DNA from: Bradyrhizobium sp. Gha
GTDB lineage: Bacteria; Pseudomonadota; Alphaproteobacteria; Rhizobiales; Xanthobacteraceae
NCBI RefSeq assembly: GCF_900113735.1
Contig: NZ_FOQM01000034.1
Coordinates: 19,492-83,491, forward strand
DNA length: 64,000 bases
Direction of reading: 5' to 3'
In this document: in pieces, positions 32,711-43,069 of the stretch
Position numbering within the stretch: the first letter of the stretch is position 1
Layout: each line of letters starts with the position of its first letter
Made by a program: the position numbers and the translations under genes
The notes under the pieces: generated by a model
Told to the model about the DNA's origin: nothing
The model's input: the letters and a program-made list of their open reading frames with translations, nothing else
Databases searched by the model: none

Positions 32711-34870
32711 ATGGACGACACTTCGAAGTGCCCGTTTTCGGGCGGCAAACGCGTGCCAGCAAACCGCGACTGGTGGCCCACCAATCTCAGCATCGAGATG
32801 CTGCACAAGAATTCCAGCCTGTCCGATCCGATGGGCAAGGAATTCGACTATGCCAAGGAATTCAAAACGCTCGACCTGAACGCGGTCATCAAGGACCTGA
32901 CCGCTCTGATGACGGATTCACAGGAATGGTGGCCGGCCGATTTCGGTCACTATGGCGGCCTCATGATCCGCATGGCCTGGCACAGCGCGGGCACCTACCG
33001 CATCACCGACGGCCGCGGCGGCGCCGGTGCCGGCCAGCAGCGTTTCGCTCCCCTCAACTCCTGGCCCGATAACGCCAACCTCGACAAGGCGCGTCGGCTG
33101 CTCTGGCCGATCAAGCAGAAATACGGCCGCAAGATTTCCTGGGCCGACCTGATGGTGCTCGCCGGCAACGTCGCGCTGGAGTCGATGGGCTTCAAGACCT
33201 TCGGCTTCGCCGGTGGCCGTGCCGACGTCTGGGAGCCGGAAGAGCTCTATTGGGGGCCGGAAGGCACCTGGCTCGGCGACGAGCGCTACAGCGGCGAGCG
33301 CCAGCTCGCCGAGCCGCTGGGCGCGGTGCAGATGGGCCTCATCTACGTCAACCCGGAAGGTCCGAACGGCAAGCCGGATCCGATCGCCGCGGCCAAGGAT
33401 ATCCGCGAGACCTTCTTCCGCATGGCGATGAACGACGAGGAAACCGTTGCGCTGATCGCCGGCGGCCACACCTTCGGCAAGACGCACGGCGCGGGCGATC
33501 CGTCGCTGGTCGGTCCCGAACCGGAAGCGGGCGCGCTGGAGGATCAAGGCCTCGGCTGGAAGAGCAAGCACGCCTCGGGCCTTGCTGGCGATTCGATCAC
33601 CAGCGGTCTCGAAGTGACCTGGACGACGACGCCGACGAAGTGGAGCAACAATTTCTTCGAGAACCTGTTCAAGTACGAATGGGAGCTGACGAAGAGCCCC
33701 GGTGGGGCGAACCAGTGGACGGCCAAGGGTGCCGATGCGGTCATTCCGGATCCCTTCGACAAGTCGAAGAAACATCGCCCGACGATGTTGACCACCGATC
33801 TCTCGCTGCGCTTCGATCCGGCCTATGAGAAGATCTCGCGCCGCTTCCTCGAAAACCCGGACCAGTTCGCGGACGCGTTCGCCCGCGCCTGGTTCAAGCT
33901 GACCCACCGCGACATGGGTCCGATCCAGCGCTATCTCGGCCCGCTGGTGCCGAAGGAGACGCTGATCTGGCAGGATCCGATCCCGGCGGTGGACCACGAG
34001 CTGGTGAACGAGCAGGACATTGCTGCGCTGAAGACCAAGATCCTGGCTTCGGGGCTCTCTGTCTCCGAGCTGGTCTCGACCGCCTGGGCGTCGGCCTCGA
34101 CGTTCCGCGGCTCGGACAAGCGCGGCGGCGCCAACGGTGCGCGCATCCGTCTTGCTCCGCAGAAGGACTGGGAGGTGAACCAGCCGGCTCAGCTCTCGAA
34201 GGTGCTCGGCAAGCTCGAAGCGATCCAGAAGGACTTCAACGCGGGCGCGAAGAAGGTCTCGATCGCCGACCTGATCGTGCTCGGCGGCACTGCCGCAGTC
34301 GAGAAGGCCGCCAAGGATGCCGGCGTCGACGTGAAGGTCGGCTTCACGCCCGGCCGCATGGATGCGTCGCAGGAGCAGACCGACGCTGCCTCCTTTGCTC
34401 CGCTGGAACCGCGGGCCGATGGCTTCCGCAACTATGTCGGCAAGAAGCATCAGTTCCTGCGGGAGGAAGAGGCGCTCGTCGATCGCGCGCAGCTTCTCAA
34501 GCTCACCGGTCCCGAGCTGACGGTGCTGGTCGGCGGCCTGCGCGTGCTCGGTGCCAATGCGAACGGGTCGAAGCACGGCGTCTTCACCTCCAAGGTGGGC
34601 ACGCTCTCCAACGACTACTTCGTCAACCTGCTCGACATGAGCACGGCGTGGACGCCGGTTGCTGACGGCTCCTACGAGGGTCGCGACCGCAAGACCAACG
34701 CGGTGAAGTGGACCGGCACGCGCGCCGATCTGATCTTCGGCTCGCACTCGCAGCTCCGCGCCTTCGCCGAGGTCTATGCCTCGTCCGATGCCAAGCAGCA
34801 GTTCGTGCACGACTTCGCCAAGGCCTGGACCAAGGTGATGAACCTCGACCGCTTCGACCTCGCGGCGTGA
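32711..34870 (+). CDS. katG: Catalase-peroxidase KatG
   Basis: A 719-residue heme enzyme that removes hydrogen peroxide. The distal site Arg87, Trp90 and His91 lies in MIRMAWHSAGTYR. The proximal His253 lies in GGHTFGKTHGAG. The self-made Trp90-Tyr212-Met238 adduct residues, which give catalase activity, are all present. The duplicated peroxidase-like C-terminal half is complete. A strong AGGAGGT site precedes the ATG. It is divergent from oxyR. Confidence 0.97.
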   Translation: MDDTSKCPFSGGKRVPANRDWWPTNLSIEMLHKNSSLSDPMGKEFDYAKEFKTLDLNAVIKDLTALMTDSQEWWPADFGHYGGLMIRMAWHSAGTYRITDGRGGAGAGQQRFAPLNSWPDNANLDKARRLLWPIKQKYGRKISWADLMVLAGNVALESMGFKTFGFAGGRADVWEPEELYWGPEGTWLGDERYSGERQLAEPLGAVQMGLIYVNPEGPNGKPDPIAAAKDIRETFFRMAMNDEETVALIAGGHTFGKTHGAGDPSLVGPEPEAGALEDQGLGWKSKHASGLAGDSITSGLEVTWTTTPTKWSNNFFENLFKYEWELTKSPGGANQWTAKGADAVIPDPFDKSKKHRPTMLTTDLSLRFDPAYEKISRRFLENPDQFADAFARAWFKLTHRDMGPIQRYLGPLVPKETLIWQDPIPAVDHELVNEQDIAALKTKILASGLSVSELVSTAWASASTFRGSDKRGGANGARIRLAPQKDWEVNQPAQLSKVLGKLEAIQKDFNAGAKKVSIADLIVLGGTAAVEKAAKDAGVDVKVGFTPGRMDASQEQTDAASFAPLEPRADGFRNYVGKKHQFLREEEALVDRAQLLKLTGPELTVLVGGLRVLGANANGSKHGVFTSKVGTLSNDYFVNLLDMSTAWTPVADGSYEGRDRKTNAVKWTGTRADLIFGSHSQLRAFAEVYASSDAKQQFVHDFAKAWTKVMNLDRFDLAA

Positions 34871-34878
34871 GTTGTTGC

Positions 34879-35002
34879 ACCTCTCCCGCCTGCGGGAGAG
34901 GTCGACGCGCGAAGTGCGGCGGGTGAGGGCTCTCTCCTCATTGGGAATCTCTCCGCGGAAGCACCCCTCTCCCCGACCCTCTCCCGCAAGCGGGAGAGGG
35001 GG
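34879..35002. repeat. Palindromic intergenic repeat after katG (CTCTCCCGCAAGCGGGAGAGG family)
   Basis: Self-complementary units CCTCTCCCGCCTGCGGGAGAGG and CCCTCTCCCGCAAGCGGGAGAGGG frame a middle with GAGGGCTCTCTCC. This is the second copy of the family found at 16621-16743. It lies between katG and the shared terminator. Confidence 0.75.
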
Positions 35003-35032
35003 CGCAGATCGCGCCCGAAGCGAACACAAACG

Positions 35033-35059
35033 AAAAGGGCGGCCTCTCGGCCGCCCTTT
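35033..35059. terminator. Bidirectional terminator between katG and pnp
   Basis: AAAGGGCGGCC (35034-35044), loop TCTC, GGCCGCCCTTT (35049-35059): a perfect 11-bp stem. It is followed by TTTGTGTTT on the plus strand and TTTTCGTTTG on the minus strand, so it can end both convergent transcripts. Confidence 0.88.
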
Positions 35060-35086
35060 GTGTTTCTGAGTTGGGGCTTTGAGCGA

Positions 35087-37249
<2,163 letters not shown>

Positions 37250-37297
37250 AGTGGTCTTCTTTCATGGGTTCTCGAAAGAAGGGACGGCTCGAAAAAC

Positions 37298-37370
37298 AAA
37301 AACCATGTCAAGATTGCAGGACGCTGATCGGAGCGGGCGATCAGCGTCCTGCGATCCTGCCATGGTTTTT
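37298..37370 (-). promoter_or_regulatory. Long stem-loop in the pnp leader
   Basis: Outer arms AAAAACCATG (37298-37307) and CATGGTTTTT (37361-37370) pair perfectly. Inner arms GCAGGACGCTGATC (37316-37329) and GATCAGCGTCCTGC (37339-37352) also pair perfectly. They are separated by a symmetric 8/8 internal loop, and a 9-base loop caps the structure. It starts 48 bases before the pnp ATG. In E. coli a leader duplex at this place is cut by RNase III and mediates PNPase autoregulation. Confidence 0.75.
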
Positions 37371-37594
37371 GGATGTCGGATGGCGTCCATCCTTTCGGGT
37401 CATACGGGCACCTTGCCCGTTGCGCCCAGCCGCCGGATTGCTGCTGGACTGTCAGTCGGCACGTTCGCGAACACCGCACCGCGGTCTTCGCTGATCATGC
37501 CCCGGATGCGAAGCCTCATTGGCCCGCACCGGACGCACGCGTGAGCCTCGATCAAAAACCTTGAAACAGGCGCTTTCGCTCGAAACCACGCGCT

Positions 37595-37617
37595 AAAACG
37601 CGCGCCAGTGGCGCGCG
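37595..37617 (-). terminator. rpsO terminator
   Basis: On the minus strand CGCGCGCC-ACT-GGCGCGCG is followed by TTTTAG. It begins 10 bases past the rpsO stop. It lies upstream of pnp, so pnp expression needs read-through or its own promoter. No promoter could be assigned with confidence in the remaining 225 bases. Confidence 0.75.
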
Positions 37618-37626
37618 CAGGAACTC

Positions 37627-37896
37627 TTAACGACGAATGTTGTGCTTCTCGAGCAGCGCCTTGTAACGCGCCTCGTCCCGCTTCTTCAGGTAGTCGAGGA
37701 GCGAACGGCGGGTCGAGACCAGCTTCAGGAGGCCACGACGCGAATGGTTGTCCTTCACGTGGGTCTTGAAGTGGTTGGTCAGGTTGTTGATGCGTTCCGA
37801 CAGGATCGCGACCTGAACCTCCGGCGAGCCGGTGTCGCCGGCCTTGGTGGCATTCGTCTTGATGACTTCCGCTTTGCGTTCTGCGGCAATCGACAT
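37627..37896 (-). CDS. rpsO: 30S ribosomal protein S15
   Basis: An 89-residue ribosomal protein that binds 16S rRNA near the three-way junction. The family signature GSPEVQVAILSERI and HSRRGLLKLVSTRRSLLDYL is intact. The ATG at 37896 (MSIAAERK) is chosen over an upstream TTG; it lies 2 bases after the truB stop with GAGAG upstream. It is followed at once by a hairpin terminator. Confidence 0.97.
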   Translation of the reverse strand: MSIAAERKAEVIKTNATKAGDTGSPEVQVAILSERINNLTNHFKTHVKDNHSRRGLLKLVSTRRSLLDYLKKRDEARYKALLEKHNIRR

Positions 37897-37898
37897 CG

Positions 37899-39017
37899 TC
37901 AATTTCTCTCGTTGCGACCGGTTGAGGCAGTCAAGCCGGTCAGGTTGAACACACGCTTGGGGATGATTTCGCCATTGCCAACTTCGGCAAGCGCCAAAAG
38001 ACGGCCTGCCACCGTGACATAGACTGTGCCGCTACTTGTGGGCGCATCCCGTCCGCGCAACAAAACGGCTTGGCCCCGATGGAGCCTTGCCGCATCAGCC
38101 CGAGTGACGGCCAGTGCCGGGATGTCGTCCAGCGCGGTCTCAACAGGCATCAGCGCGTCGGCGAGGTTTCCCTCGCCGGACGCGGCTCTATCGCACAAAG
38201 CCTCCAACTGATCCAGCGGAATCATGTCATTTTCGCCAAACGGGCCGACCAGGGTCCGCCTGAGCGCGCAAATATGGCCGAAAGTGCCGAGAATCCGGCC
38301 CATATCGCGGGCGAGCGCACGGACATAGGTCCCCTTGCCGCACTCGGCCTCGAAGACAGCCCGATCGTTATCTGGTTGATCTACAAGGGTTAAATGGTGA
38401 ATTTCGACCGGACGGGCAGCCAGCTCCACGACCTCGCCGTCACGGGCGAGATCATAGGCCCGCTCGCCCTGGACCTTGATCGCCGAATAGCGCGGCGGAA
38501 CCTGCTCGACCACACCGGTAAATCGAGGCAGCAGGGCGAGGATGGCCTCGCGGCTCGGGCGCTGATCCGATGTTGCGGTGACCTGGCCCTCGGTGTCGTC
38601 GGTGTCGCGCTCCTCGCCCCAGCTCACGGTGAATCGGTAGCGCTTGCGGCCGTCCATGACGAAGGGAACCGTTTTGGTGGCTTCGCCGAGCGCGATCGGC
38701 AGGCCGCCCGATGCGAGCGGATCGAGCGTGCCGGCGTGGCCCGCGCGCTTGGCGTTGAACAGGCGCTTGAGCACGGCAACCGCCTGCGTCGAGGTCATCC
38801 CGATCGGCTTGTCGAGCACGACCCAGCCGTGCACGTCGCGCCGGTCGCGGCGCGGCTGATTGCCCTTCTGCTTGCCCGCGCGCGGATCGTTGTTGACGCG
38901 ACGCGCCTCGTGATGCGGTTGAGCATTGCCGCCGGCATCTGCAAAATTATTTCGCTGCAGGTCGCGCGTATCGGTCTCGTCGCTGCCGATCGCGCCGTGA
39001 GCGGGGTCCATCATCAT
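37899..39017 (-). CDS. truB: tRNA pseudouridine(55) synthase TruB
   Basis: A 372-residue enzyme that makes pseudouridine 55 in the T-loop of tRNAs. The catalytic Asp is in HAGTLDPLASG, and GWVVLDKPIGMTS precedes it. The first 60 residues or so are a charged, disordered extension (for example KQKGNQPRRDRRD), common in this genus. The C-terminal PUA-like part is present. The start overlaps the rbfA stop (ATGA), so the genes are coupled. Confidence 0.94.
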   Translation of the reverse strand: MMMDPAHGAIGSDETDTRDLQRNNFADAGGNAQPHHEARRVNNDPRAGKQKGNQPRRDRRDVHGWVVLDKPIGMTSTQAVAVLKRLFNAKRAGHAGTLDPLASGGLPIALGEATKTVPFVMDGRKRYRFTVSWGEERDTDDTEGQVTATSDQRPSREAILALLPRFTGVVEQVPPRYSAIKVQGERAYDLARDGEVVELAARPVEIHHLTLVDQPDNDRAVFEAECGKGTYVRALARDMGRILGTFGHICALRRTLVGPFGENDMIPLDQLEALCDRAASGEGNLADALMPVETALDDIPALAVTRADAARLHRGQAVLLRGRDAPTSSGTVYVTVAGRLLALAEVGNGEIIPKRVFNLTGLTASTGRNERN

Positions 39018-39457
39018 TGCTCTTCTTCCCGATCCGTCTCCGGATCCTGTTCCGGATTCTTGTCCAAGTCCTTCTGCACCGCAGGTGTTCGCAAAAGCTT
39101 CTCGATCCGTTCCGCTTCGTCGAATCGCTCGTCGACGCGGAAGCGAATATCAGGTGCAAATTTCAGGTTAACGCGCCGCGCGACTTCGCCGCGCAGGAAT
39201 TTCTTGTTGCGGTCGAGCGCAGCGATGACGAGCTCGGTGTCGCGGCCACCCAGCGGCATCACGTAGATCGTCGCGAGCTTCAGGTCGGGCGACATCCGCA
39301 CCTCCGGCACGGTGATGATGTGACCTTCCAGGTCCGCATCATGCACGCTGCCTTGCGCCAGAATCTCGGCTATCGCGTGGCGAACCTGCTCGGCGACGCG
39401 CAGCTGACGCTGCGAGCCGCCGGGCGCGGAACTCTTCTTCTGATGATGGCGCGGCAT
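39014..39457 (-). CDS. rbfA: 30S ribosome-binding factor RbfA
   Basis: A 147-residue KH-like assembly factor that helps mature the 5' end of 16S rRNA, important in cold growth. RVAEQVRHAIAEILAQGSV and VRMSPDLKLATIYVMPLGG are typical. The C-terminal tail is acidic. It sits between infB and truB, with a 153-base gap after the infB stop where no separate gene was seen. Confidence 0.94.
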   Translation of the reverse strand: MPRHHQKKSSAPGGSQRQLRVAEQVRHAIAEILAQGSVHDADLEGHIITVPEVRMSPDLKLATIYVMPLGGRDTELVIAALDRNKKFLRGEVARRVNLKFAPDIRFRVDERFDEAERIEKLLRTPAVQKDLDKNPEQDPETDREEEQ

Positions 39458-39610
39458 GGTCGAAAATCACCTCGTCGTGCCCGCGTTGGGACACGAGCAT
39501 TGTCGTTTGTCCTGTGAAACGAATGAGGCGCGGATGGCCGGAAAAATCCGGCCATCGCACTCCCGCAATTTCAGCTCAAAAAGATCCGGACGCTTCGGTA
39601 AGATTTGGAC

Positions 39611-42292
39611 TTACAGGGAGCGCTGGATCGTCTCCACGCGATAACACTCGATGACATCGCCTGCGCGCATGTCGTGGTAGTTCTCGAAGGCCATGCCGCA
39701 TTCCTGACCGGACTGGACTTCCTTCACTTCGTCCTTGAAGCGCTTCAGCGTCGACAGCTTGCCTTCGTGCACGACGACGTTGTCGCGGATCAGGCGCACA
39801 TTGGCGCCGCGTTCCACGGTGCCGTCGGTGACGCGGCAGCCGGCCACCTTGCCGACCTTGGAGATGTTGAAGATCTCCAGGATCGAGGCATTGCCCAGCA
39901 TGGTTTCGCGCAAGGTCGGCGCGAGCAGACCGCTCATCGCCTTCTTCACGTCGTCCACGAGGTCGTAGATGATGTTGTAGTAACGGATCTCGATGCCGTT
40001 GCGCTTGGCGGCGGCCGCGGCCTCCTTGTTGGCACGGACCGAGAAGCCGATGATCGCGGCGTTGAAGCCTTCCGCGAGCGTCACGTCGGATTCCGAGATG
40101 CCGCCGACACCGGCATGCAGGATGCGGGCAGCGACCTCGTCGGTGCCGAGCTTCTCCAGCGAGCCGAGGATCGCTTCCAGTGAGCCCTGCACGTCGGCCT
40201 TGATGATCAGCGGGAATTCCTTGCGGCCCGCCGTTTTCAGCTGCGACATCATCTGCTCGAGCGAGCCGCGCATGCCGGAGATCGAGGCAGCCGCGTTCTC
40301 GCGCTTCTGGTGCGCGCGGTAGCTGGTGACCTGACGAGCGCGGGCTTCGTTCTCGACCACCGCGAGACGATCGCCGGCTTCCGGCGGACCGTTGAAGCCG
40401 AGCACCTCGACCGGCACCGAGGGACCGGCTTCCTGGACCGTCTCGCCCTGATCCGAGATCAGCGCGCGGACGCGGCCCATCTCGGCACCGGCGACGATGA
40501 TGTCGCCGACGCGGAGCGTGCCGCGCTGGACCAGCACGGTCGCAACCGGACCACGGCCGCGGTCGAGCTTGGCCTCGATCACGGTACCTTCGGCCGGACG
40601 CTCCGAATTGGTCTTCAGCTCGAGGATGTCGGCCTGCAGCGCGATCATCTCGAGCAGCTTGTCGAGATTGGTCTTGTTCTTGGCGGACACTTCGACGTCG
40701 ACGACGTCGCCGCCGAAGGATTCAACCTGCACCTCGTGTTGGAGCAGCTCGGTGCGCACGCGCTCGGGCTTGGCGTCGGGCTTGTCGATCTTGTTGATGG
40801 CAACAATGATCGGCACGCGGGCCGCCTTGGCGTGGTTGATGGCCTCGACGGTCTGCGGCATCACGCCGTCATCGGCCGCAACCACCAGCACGACGATGTC
40901 GGTGACCTTGGCGCCGCGGGCGCGCATCGCGGTGAACGCGGCGTGGCCGGGCGTGTCGATGAAGGTGATCTTCTTGCCGCTTTCGGGCGACAGCACCTGA
41001 TAGGCGCCGATATGCTGCGTGATGCCGCCGGCTTCGCCGGACACAACGTTGGCATGGCGGAGCGCGTCGAGCAGCGAGGTTTTGCCGTGGTCGACGTGAC
41101 CCATCACCGTCACCACCGGCGAACGCGTCTCGGTATCGGTGGAATCGTCGACGGCGTCGAACAGGCCTTCTTCAACGTCCGACGCGGCCACGCGCTTGAC
41201 GGTGTGGCCGAGCTCTTCGGCGATCAGCTGCGCGGTGTCGGCGTCGATCACGTCGGTGATCTTGTGCATCGCGCCTTGCTTCATCAGCATGCGGATGACG
41301 TCGACCGCGCGCTCGGACATGCGGTTGGCGAGTTCCTGGATCGTGATCGCTTCCGGGATGACCACCTCGCGGACGAGCTTTTCCTTCGGCTCGTTGGCGG
41401 CATGGCCCTTCAGGCGCTGGGTGCGGCGGCGGAACGAGGCGATCGAACGCTCGCGGACCTCGTCGGCATTGAGCGCGGTCACGACCGTGAGGCGGCCGCG
41501 TTCCTTTTGCGGACCGGGCTTGTGGGTGGGCTTGGGGGCGACCACGGGACGTGCGGCGCCGCCGGGGCCACGGCGGATCTGGCGCGGACCATCGTCCTCG
41601 TCCGGTCCGGCTGCGACGGCGGGCGTGCGGCCCACAGGGCCTCCCGGCCTTGCGGTGGTGGTTGCCGGGCGCGCGGTGGTGGTCGCGCCCGGTCGGGCGG
41701 TGGTCGGCGCGGGGCGCGGAGCGCTGGTCGCCGGAGCGGCTGCCGCAGGACGCGCGGCAGATGCCGGCTGCTCGCCTTCGCCAAAGCGCTTCTTGGCTTC
41801 GGTCTCGGCCTTGCGCTTGGCTTCCTCCTCGTGACGGTGGCGCTCTTCCTCGGCCTTGCGGCGGGATTCGGCAGCCTCGCGCTCGGCGCGCTCGGCGGCC
41901 TCGCGGACGGCGCGGCGCTGCGCCTCTTCCTCGGCCTGGCGGCGCTCTTCGACTTCGCGCACCTTGGCATCGGCCAGCGCACTGGCGCGGGCGGACCGTT
42001 CGTCCTCGGTCAGCGTTCGGAGCACGACGCCGGAGCCGGAGTTGCGGGGCGGAGCCGGGCGCGCGGGAGCGGGTGTCGGCGCGGCCGGCGCCGGCTTCGC
42101 GACAGCCGCGGGCGCCTGCGGCTCCGGGCTGCCGTCGATACGGCGCTTGCCGCGCTTCTCGACCACGACCTGCTTGCTGCGGCCATGGCTGAAGCTCTGG
42201 CGCACAGTGCCCGTTTCGACGCGCGGCTTGAGCGATAGCGTCTTGCTCGGAACGCTCAGCTTCTTGTCGTCTGGGGTCTTGGTATCAACCAT
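39611..42292 (-). CDS. infB: Translation initiation factor IF-2
   Basis: An 893-residue GTPase that recruits initiator tRNA to the 30S subunit. The N-terminal 300 residues are low-complexity, rich in Ala, Pro, Arg and Glu with long EEER-type helices. The G-domain follows: GHVDHGKTSLLDALR (G1), DTPGHAAF (G3) and NKIDK (G4). The C-terminal C1/C2 domains bind fMet-tRNA. Length is normal for alphaproteobacteria. Confidence 0.97.
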   Translation of the reverse strand: MVDTKTPDDKKLSVPSKTLSLKPRVETGTVRQSFSHGRSKQVVVEKRGKRRIDGSPEPQAPAAVAKPAPAAPTPAPARPAPPRNSGSGVVLRTLTEDERSARASALADAKVREVEERRQAEEEAQRRAVREAAERAEREAAESRRKAEEERHRHEEEAKRKAETEAKKRFGEGEQPASAARPAAAAPATSAPRPAPTTARPGATTTARPATTTARPGGPVGRTPAVAAGPDEDDGPRQIRRGPGGAARPVVAPKPTHKPGPQKERGRLTVVTALNADEVRERSIASFRRRTQRLKGHAANEPKEKLVREVVIPEAITIQELANRMSERAVDVIRMLMKQGAMHKITDVIDADTAQLIAEELGHTVKRVAASDVEEGLFDAVDDSTDTETRSPVVTVMGHVDHGKTSLLDALRHANVVSGEAGGITQHIGAYQVLSPESGKKITFIDTPGHAAFTAMRARGAKVTDIVVLVVAADDGVMPQTVEAINHAKAARVPIIVAINKIDKPDAKPERVRTELLQHEVQVESFGGDVVDVEVSAKNKTNLDKLLEMIALQADILELKTNSERPAEGTVIEAKLDRGRGPVATVLVQRGTLRVGDIIVAGAEMGRVRALISDQGETVQEAGPSVPVEVLGFNGPPEAGDRLAVVENEARARQVTSYRAHQKRENAAASISGMRGSLEQMMSQLKTAGRKEFPLIIKADVQGSLEAILGSLEKLGTDEVAARILHAGVGGISESDVTLAEGFNAAIIGFSVRANKEAAAAAKRNGIEIRYYNIIYDLVDDVKKAMSGLLAPTLRETMLGNASILEIFNISKVGKVAGCRVTDGTVERGANVRLIRDNVVVHEGKLSTLKRFKDEVKEVQSGQECGMAFENYHDMRAGDVIECYRVETIQRSL

Positions 42293-42362
42293 TCAGCAGT
42301 CCTAATCCTGATTTATTCAGTGTTGTGCGTTGCCGCACCGTCCTATCGGGTCGTCGTGTCTC

Positions 42363-43046
42363 TCAGAAATCCTGGCCGGGCTTTTCGGCAGTCTTGTCAG
42401 CGTCCGCCATCCGGTATCGGACCAGCATCTGGCTACGCGACAGGAATGACTTGCTCGCCGGGCCCGCGAGCAGGGCAGCATGTATCACATTTGACCGGGT
42501 AAGTGCCAAATCCAATTCTTCAGAGTTCAACGCGGTGACGACCGGAATCGAGGGCTGGACGCCGTCATTTCCGGCTTTTTGCCGCGCCAGCATGTCCAAC
42601 TTGCGGATTCCGTCCGCGGCCCCGTCGCTGGCATGGATCAGGACCTCGGCCGTGCCTTCCCGCAAGGCGCTTTCGACCTTGCCGAAACCGGCGACGATCT
42701 GCCTCGCCTTGGCGGCGATCCCAAGGGCTTCGGTCACGCTCCGGACCAGGAGCGCCTCGATGTCGGCGGGAAGCGTCGGAGAAACGCGCAGGTCGCGTTT
42801 GAAGGCTTTGGTAAATTGGTGACGCCGAAGGGCTTCCGCAACCACTTGTCGCGACGCCGTGACCCACATGCCCCGTCCGGGCAGCTTGCGCTTGAGATCG
42901 GGAACTATATCCCCGGTGGGCGATACGACGAAGCGTATCAGCTCGTCGATCGGCCGGACCTCGCGGCTGACCGCGCACATGCGCATGGTCGCGGACCTTT
43001 CGGCCCGCGGTCCATGGTCAAGTTCGTTGTCAGTGCTGGCAAGCAT
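42363..43046 (-). CDS. RNA-binding protein, YlxR (DUF448) domain fused to an L7Ae-like domain
   Basis: A 227-residue protein. Residues about 20-100 are YlxR/DUF448 (MRMCAVSREVRPIDELIRFV, LPGRGMWVTASRQVV). Residues about 110-210 are L7Ae-like (GIAAKARQIVAGFGKVESAL, EVLIHASDGA). The combination is usual in alphaproteobacteria in the nusA-infB interval. It probably binds structured RNA or RNase P RNA, but its role is not settled. Confidence 0.87.
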   Translation of the reverse strand: MLASTDNELDHGPRAERSATMRMCAVSREVRPIDELIRFVVSPTGDIVPDLKRKLPGRGMWVTASRQVVAEALRRHQFTKAFKRDLRVSPTLPADIEALLVRSVTEALGIAAKARQIVAGFGKVESALREGTAEVLIHASDGAADGIRKLDMLARQKAGNDGVQPSIPVVTALNSEELDLALTRSNVIHAALLAGPASKSFLSRSQMLVRYRMADADKTAEKPGQDF

Positions 43047-43069
43047 CCGGGCGACATTCTCCTTCGTCC

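Noticed and set aside
32918..35029. 703-codon open frame on the minus strand across katG
   Set aside because: It is antisense to an unmistakable KatG, has no recognisable domain, and is rich in Arg, as expected from the complementary frame of a GC-rich gene.
40310..42238. 642-codon plus-strand frame across infB
   Set aside because: Antisense to infB and without any recognisable motif.
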